NCBI GenBank assembly: GCA_022711465.1
Contig: JAKLEZ010000012.1
Coordinates: 124,001-188,000, forward strand
DNA from: Planctomycetota bacterium
GTDB taxonomy: Bacteria; Planctomycetota; Phycisphaerae; UBA1845; PWPN01
Direction of reading: 5' to 3'
Length of the DNA stretch: 64,000 nucleotides
In this document: positions 62,255-64,000 of the stretch, piece by piece
Layout of the letters: the number at the start of each line of letters is the position of its first letter
Position numbering within the stretch: position 1 is the first letter of the stretch
Notes under the pieces: model-generated
What the model was told of the DNA's origin: nothing
The model's input: the letters and a program-made list of their open reading frames with translations, nothing else
Database searches by the model: none
Position numbers and translations under genes: made by a program

Positions 62255-63064
62255 ATGAGCACCACTCCCGCACAAGAGCCGACCGTTCAGACACTGTTCG
62301 ACTTGTCAGGCAAGGTGGCCCTGATCACCGGCGCGAGCGGATACCTGGGGCAGTCCTTCTGTCGGGCGATGGCGGAAGCGGGCGCATCCGTGGTGGTCAC
62401 CAGCCGCGACAAGGCCAGGGCCCAGAACCAGGCCGCCTCCCTGCCCGTGATCGGGCGAGCCAGCCACCTGGGCGTGAGCCTGGATTACTTTGAACCCGCA
62501 TCGATCGAACAAGGCGTTGGGGAGACGCTCCGGGCCGCCGGGCGGATCGACATCCTGGTCAACAACGGTTACGAGCGCGTCACCGCCGACTGGCGAGACA
62601 TCACCGCGGAGCAGTTCACCCGTCAGTTGGCCAACGCGACCGGCTGCTTTCTCCTGGCCCGGCATATCCGGAGCCACGCCGTCGAGCGCGGGGGCGGGGC
62701 CAGCATCATCATGATCGGCTCGATGTACGGTGTGGTCGGCTCCTATCCCGATGCCTACACCGACGTACCCATGTCCAGCCCGGTGGCCTATCACGCCCTC
62801 AAGGGCGGCATCCTCTCGATGACTCGTCATCTGGCCGTCTACTGGGCCAAGGATGGCGTCCGGGTCAACTGCCTGACGCCCGGTCCCTTCCCCGCTCCCA
62901 CGGTCAGTCCGGCGATGGTCCAGAAGCTCTCGGCCAAGAGCCCCATGAGACGGATGGGCCGGCCATGGGAACTCAAGGGCGCCCTTGTCTTCTTGGCCAG
63001 CGAGGCCAGTTCCTACGTCACCGGGGCCAACGTGGTCATCGATGGCGGCTGGATGGCCTGGTAG
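62255..63064 (+). CDS. short-chain dehydrogenase/reductase (SDR)
   Basis: Classical SDR, 269 residues. The TGASGYLG cofactor motif is at residues 25-32, NNG at 103-105, and the catalytic Ser156, Tyr179 and Lys183 (YHALK) are in order; the C terminus has the usual NVVIDGGW block. AGGA lies upstream of the ATG. It follows the Gfo/Idh/MocA gene by 40 bp. With the aldolase it suggests an oxidation/isomerisation then cleavage pathway. Confidence 0.92.
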   Translation: MSTTPAQEPTVQTLFDLSGKVALITGASGYLGQSFCRAMAEAGASVVVTSRDKARAQNQAASLPVIGRASHLGVSLDYFEPASIEQGVGETLRAAGRIDILVNNGYERVTADWRDITAEQFTRQLANATGCFLLARHIRSHAVERGGGASIIMIGSMYGVVGSYPDAYTDVPMSSPVAYHALKGGILSMTRHLAVYWAKDGVRVNCLTPGPFPAPTVSPAMVQKLSAKSPMRRMGRPWELKGALVFLASEASSYVTGANVVIDGGWMAW

Positions 63065-63275
63065 GACGCCGTTTCTCCGGCCAGCGCGCGATCGCCTTGA
63101 TTATCAGACCGATGCTGTGTCCTTCGGCCGGCCGATGGCCAGACGCCGCCGCCACCCGCGTTGGGGCCACGAATCCCGTGCCCCCGACGGGGGCGGGTTA
63201 ATGCGCCGGACTCGTTCACCCGATGACACAACAGGAGACAGGCCCTTTCCGGACGAAAGGGGTGCGGCACGACTC

Positions 63276-64000
63276 ATGACGAAGGCACAGGCTGCGGGTC
63301 AGGAACTGGGGCAACGGCTTCGCTCGCCGATGCTCGTCCGCGGCTCCGCGCGCTGGTGGCCGCGAACGAGGACTGGCTGATCGAGCGCGTTCTCCACTAC
63401 GCCAAGCTTCACGACTACACGAGGTACACCTCCACCCTGAAGGAGGCATGGCGACTGTCCATCGCGGGGCTGTCCGATGCCCTCGCCACGGCCACTGACG
63501 TTCACACGGATGTTCCCGAACTGGACCCAAACGAGGATTTCCTGCGAGATCCCTGCTCGCGTTTTGGCCGCGTCGAGGCCCAGCGGCATCGAGCCCGGGG
63601 CATCACCCTGTCCATGTTCCTCGGCCTGATGAAGTACTACCGCCAGGCCTACATCGATCTGGTTCGCGATCGCGGCGATTTCGGCGACACGGCGGACTTG
63701 ACCACGCTGTTCGTCGAGCGCTTCTTCGACCGGGTCGAGATCGGATTCTGCACGGAATGGGCCGGCACCAGCGACGAGCACCGCCTCGCCGAACTGCGGG
63801 ACACGAACCGGCGACTCGCGAACGAGAAGAACAGATTCCTGACCGTTCTTGAAAGCCTGTCGCTGCCGGTCCTGCTCCTCGATGCCGATGGTCGGGTGCA
63901 ACATGTCAACCTCGCCGCCGCACAGGTTTTCGAGGGCGTACTCACACCCGGGGCCTTCTACTACAGCCCGAGCAACCGCAAGCACGAAGTCTCCTGGCTG
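63276..64000 (+). CDS. PAS-containing sensor protein, N-terminal part, with apparent frameshift
   Basis: From about 63317 to the window end one frame is open (228 codons): LADARPRLRALVAAN, EDWLIERVLHYAKLHDYTRY, a helical sensory domain, then a PAS domain (TVLESLSLPVLLLDADGRVQ). This N-terminal pattern is familiar from sensor histidine kinases. No good start lies in that frame (a GTG at 63356 is the only candidate). The ATG at 63276 opens MTKAQAAGQELGQR in another frame that stops at 63381. Adding one G at 63316-63317 would join the two into a normal family start. This is either a sequencing/assembly error or a real mutation. Confidence 0.65.

Overview
The window reads as chromosomal DNA of a high-GC member of the Planctomycetota, probably an uncultured Phycisphaerae-like lineage. 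The evidence is the gene repertoire: two Tat-exported Gfo/Idh/MocA oxidoreductases, two exported DUF1080 proteins, DUF4091, DUF4832 and BNR_4 proteins, FG-GAP and HEAT-repeat exported proteins, and a membrane-anchored HTH protein. Strong GGAG-type ribosome binding sites precede most starts. The assignment is an inference; no 16S rRNA gene is present. I saw no insertion sequence, prophage or CRISPR array.

Layout. 1-5404: a hybrid histidine kinase with seven PAS domains and a GAF domain, followed by the first codons of a response regulator, both on the minus strand. 5748-27508: a carbohydrate-degradation region on both strands, with a GH29 alpha-L-fucosidase, a BNR_4 protein, several large secreted TIM-barrel-type proteins, two Tat-exported Gfo/Idh/MocA enzymes, a UroD-like methyltransferase, an FG-GAP protein and a HEAT-repeat protein. 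27797-30904: a self-contained transcription unit (sigma70-like promoter, one-TM protein, membrane-anchored HTH protein, OmpA-like lipoprotein, terminator). 31464-40131: gpmA, recA, two DUF1080 proteins, a cyclase-family hydrolase, rsgA and a radical SAM/B12-type protein. 40316-40671: a structured non-coding interval with its own terminator.

40918-55617 is the core gene-expression cluster, all on the minus strand: tRNA-Thr, tuf, rpmG, tRNA-Trp, secE, nusG, rplK, rplA, rplJ, rplL, rpoB, rpoC, rpsL. A near-consensus promoter sits upstream of tRNA-Thr and a 15-bp hairpin follows rpsL. Upstream lie panD (beta-alanine/CoA) and a serC-type aminotransferase (serine synthesis).

57895-63064 is a divergent catabolic locus. 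A FadR-type GntR regulator and a sodium/solute symporter point one way; an HpcH/HpaI aldolase, a cytosolic Gfo/Idh/MocA dehydrogenase and a short-chain dehydrogenase point the other. They probably import, oxidise and cleave a sugar acid or related compound. The window ends in a sensor protein whose first codons appear frameshifted.

Together the genes suggest a polysaccharide degrader that combines ordinary glycosidases with a periplasmic oxidative route (Gfo/Idh/MocA plus DUF1080). The least explained items are the 40316-40671 RNA/leader, the promoter-to-terminator membrane operon at 27797-30904, the 27-bp AT-rich palindrome upstream of recA, and the natural Arg88 in ribosomal protein S12.
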